Origin: Bradyrhizobium sp. 164
GTDB taxonomy: Bacteria > Pseudomonadota > Alphaproteobacteria > Rhizobiales > Xanthobacteraceae
Length of the DNA: 44,951 nt
NCBI RefSeq assembly: GCF_023073715.1
Contig: NZ_JADPKA010000053.1
Location: forward strand, 1 to 44,951
Reading direction: 5' to 3'
Shown here: positions 43,481 to 44,951 of the stretch, one piece after another
Layout: the number at the start of each line of letters is the position of its first letter
Numbering within the stretch: position 1 is the stretch's first letter
Program-made: the position numbers and the translations under genes
The notes under the pieces: model-generated
What the model saw: the letters and a program-made list of their open reading frames with translations, nothing else
What the model was told of the DNA's origin: nothing
The model's database searches: none

Positions 43481-44503
43481 TTACGCCGCCAGCTTAGGCC
43501 GATAGAATTCACCAGTCGCCATCATCGCCCAGACAATCCGGGCCAACTTATTGGCGACCGCGACTGCGACGATCATGGGTCGACGCCGTTCAAGCAAGGC
43601 TTCGATCCAGCCACCTCCGACGCTGGAGCGTGCCTTTGGGTCCCGAACGACATTGCGCGCTCCTATGACCAGCAAGTGCCTCAGGTAGGAATCGCCCTGT
43701 TTTGTTATGCGGCCGAGCCGATCCTTCCCCCCGGTTGAATTCTGCTTAGGTGTGGGGCCAAGCCAAGCCGCGAACTCTCGCCCGGAGCGGAAGATGGTCG
43801 GGTCCGGCACGGTTGCCGCGAGCGCGGTGGACGTGATGGAACCGATGCCGGGGATGGAGGACAGCAACTTCGCCATGGGATTTTCTCTCTGAATCTGAGC
43901 CAGCTCATGCTCGATGGCACCGATCTTCTGGTCCAAGTCCTGGAGTTGGCTCACAAGAACCCCGAGCGCCATACGGGCATTGGCAGGTAGCGCCAGCCCT
44001 TCGTCATCTAACAAGTCCACCAAAGCATCCACCCGTTGCCGCCCTTGCCCGACAATGACTCCGAACTCCGCAAAGTGAGCTCGAACGGCGCAAGCCGTCA
44101 TGGTCCTCTGACGGACCAGCAGGCCTCTAGCTCGATGAAGCATCAGGAATCCCTGGTTCTCGGCGCTCTTGATTGGGACAAACCGCATATCGGGATGGGT
44201 GACCGCTTCGCAGATGGCCGCCGCATCAGCGGCATCGTTCTTTGCTCCTCGCCGGACATAAGGCTTGACGTAAGCTGGCGGTATCAACCTCACGTAATGC
44301 CCAAACCGTTGAATCTCACGTGCCCAGTAATGGGCGGTCGCGCAAGCCTCTATCCCCACTAAGCAGGGCGATAGCGAAGAGAAGAAGGAAACTATCTCGC
44401 CGCGCCGGAGGCGTTGGCGACCAGTCACTTGTCCTTGCGCGTCAACAGCATGAACGTGAAATACGTGCTTCGAGATATCCAACCCAATTGTCGCAACTTC
44501 CAT
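43481..44503 (-). CDS. IS110-family (IS1111-type) transposase/recombinase
   Basis: A 340-residue DEDD recombinase that looks intact. N-terminal RuvC-like residues are D9 (GLDISKHVF), E52 (VGIEACATAHYW), D90 and D93 (KNDAADAAAI). A coiled-coil region follows (about 180-210). The C-terminal Transposase_20 domain holds IPGIGSITSTALAA, GREFAAWLGPTPKQNSTGGK with the probable nucleophilic serine S256, and GDSYLRHLLVIGARNVV. Family members act as RNA-guided recombinases. ATG at 44503 has a good AGGAG ribosome site; an ATG 10 codons upstream is less likely. Confidence 0.95.
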   Translation of the reverse strand: MEVATIGLDISKHVFHVHAVDAQGQVTGRQRLRRGEIVSFFSSLSPCLVGIEACATAHYWAREIQRFGHYVRLIPPAYVKPYVRRGAKNDAADAAAICEAVTHPDMRFVPIKSAENQGFLMLHRARGLLVRQRTMTACAVRAHFAEFGVIVGQGRQRVDALVDLLDDEGLALPANARMALGVLVSQLQDLDQKIGAIEHELAQIQRENPMAKLLSSIPGIGSITSTALAATVPDPTIFRSGREFAAWLGPTPKQNSTGGKDRLGRITKQGDSYLRHLLVIGARNVVRDPKARSSVGGGWIEALLERRRPMIVAVAVANKLARIVWAMMATGEFYRPKLAA

Positions 44504-44559
44504 GATGTTTGCTCCTGTGAACAGTCCGCACACGCCAGCATAGCGCCGGCGTTGAGAGA

Positions 44560-44571
44560 GCGGGGCCGTCT
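44560..44571 (-). repeat. Subterminal inverted repeat of the IS1111-type element (transposase 5' side)
   Basis: GCGGGGCCGTCT on the plus strand, exact inverse of 43230-43241, 7 nt from the element end. Confidence 0.9.
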
Positions 44572-44578
44572 CCCCATC

Positions 44579-44848
44579 AACGGTCGCCTGCGGGATGAGC
44601 TGTTGAACGAGACGCTGTTCACGTCACTGGCCCAAGCCCGCGTCGCGCTTGGATGCTGGCGGGCCGATTACAACGACACACGGCCACACTCGCAGCTCGG
44701 ATGGAAAACTCCATCCGAGTTCGCCATGACCTGCTACCCGCGCCGGGATCTGGCGCTGCGCTATGCCGAAGGCTCCGCGCCAGCTCCCGTCGCTTCCACC
44801 GCCCAACCGGGCAAGTCCATCGGCAAGGGCGAACTCAGAACTGGATAA
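44579..44848 (+). pseudogene. IS3-family transposase OrfB, 3' part
   Basis: Resumes exactly at NGRLRDELLNETLF and continues through RVALGCWRADYNDTRPHSQLGWKTPSEF, the usual C-terminal end of IS3 OrfB (integrase core, rve_3), to a stop at 44846-44848. It has no start of its own and is the downstream half of the gene split by the IS1111-type insertion. Confidence 0.9.
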
Positions 44849-44937
44849 AACTTGATGTGGTGGAACGGCCCGCTCCAACAGCATCAAAGTGCTAGAACGT
44901 GGTCGTTGTTCGAACGCCACAAAGGAAGGACCGTTCC

Positions 44938-44951
44938 GTGAAACAGGTTAG
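44938..44951 (+). CDS. Possible start of a further gene cut by the window edge
   Basis: GTG AAA CAG GTT follows AAAGGAAGGA at a normal ribosome-site distance. Only four codons are visible. An IS110-type transposase beginning VKQV would fit, but this is a guess from a very short piece. Confidence 0.2.

Larger units (their letters stand above)
43224..44578 (-). mobile_element. IS110-family element, IS1111-type, inserted in IS3 orfB
   Basis: The limits are fixed by the host gene: removing 43224-44578 rejoins ATC GAG AGC TTC to AAC GGT CGC, restoring the expected IESF-NGRLRDE of IS3 OrfB without target duplication. A TC dinucleotide is shared at both junctions (43222-43223 and 44577-44578). Element length is 1355 bp. 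Subterminal 12-bp inverted repeats lie 6 nt and 7 nt inside the ends. The long non-coding end is downstream of the transposase (257 nt against about 75 nt upstream), which together with the subterminal repeats points to the IS1111 subgroup. Confidence 0.9.
42377..44870 (+). mobile_element. IS3-family element, inactive and split by another IS
   Basis: The element carries orfA and orfB in the usual overlapping order. The left end is placed near TGACCTTGCCCC at 42377, and the right end shortly after the orfB stop; TCCAGTT occurs near both ends in opposite orientation, but a full terminal inverted repeat is not clear, so limits are approximate and the right end may be eroded. Without the inserted 1355 bp it would be about 1.1 kb, shorter than a complete IS3 element because orfB has an internal deletion. 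Confidence 0.75.

Noticed and set aside
43224..44578. Target-site duplication around the IS110-type element
   Set aside because: Only the TC dinucleotide is shared at the junctions; this is better explained as the recombination core than as a duplication.

Overview
The window is a GC-rich chromosomal segment of an alphaproteobacterium, most probably Bradyrhizobium or a close relative in the Nitrobacteraceae. This rests on the gene content (two LIV-type ABC transporter operons, one with a built-in acyl-CoA synthetase), on dispersed palindromic intergenic repeats that I recognise from memory as typical of that group, and on its IS3 and IS110 elements. No tRNA, rRNA or CRISPR array was seen.

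Layout. 1-9.4 kb: envelope sugar genes. hldD-hldE-O-antigen-ligase run on the minus strand, divergent from waaF; then a GT4 glycosyltransferase, galE and an MsbA-like exporter. 9.4-15.5 kb: a fumarylacetoacetate-hydrolase-family enzyme, an MHS-type MFS transporter with an 18-bp palindrome in its leader, an NTF2-like protein, an LpxO-like lipid A hydroxylase, a 51-residue gene behind a full CtrA-type site, a Baeyer-Villiger-type monooxygenase and a second NTF2-like protein. 15.6-19.8 kb: the SAM cycle (ahcY, metK), preceded by an unnamed protein that joins an HTH-like N-terminus to a methyltransferase-like fold. 20-21.8 kb: a TPR pseudogene and a MetE-C-like enzyme. 21.9-26.7 kb: a complete liv operon (K-H-M-G-F, minus strand). 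27.2-31.6 kb: a small lipoprotein, purU, a HemD-like protein, an MFS exporter and a Crp/Fnr regulator. 31.9-39 kb: a second LIV-type operon (ATPase, acyl-CoA synthetase, two permeases, binding protein, ATPase), probably importing a carboxylic acid that is activated to its CoA thioester. 39-41.5 kb: an AGE-family epimerase and a PaaK-like protein without the usual phosphate loop.

41.5 kb to the end is a mobile-element graveyard: a frameshifted ERF recombinase remnant, then an IS3 element whose orfB is dead (internal deletion, stop codon) and is split by a 1355-bp IS110-family (IS1111-type) element.

The most interesting signal is in that last element. Its 257-nt non-coding end can fold into a stem with an internal loop, and the two sides of the loop carry short segments that match the two halves of its own insertion site, one directly and one as reverse complement, meeting at a shared TC dinucleotide. 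This is the layout expected of a bridge RNA/seekRNA target-binding loop. A neighbouring hairpin carries a 10-nt copy of the element end.
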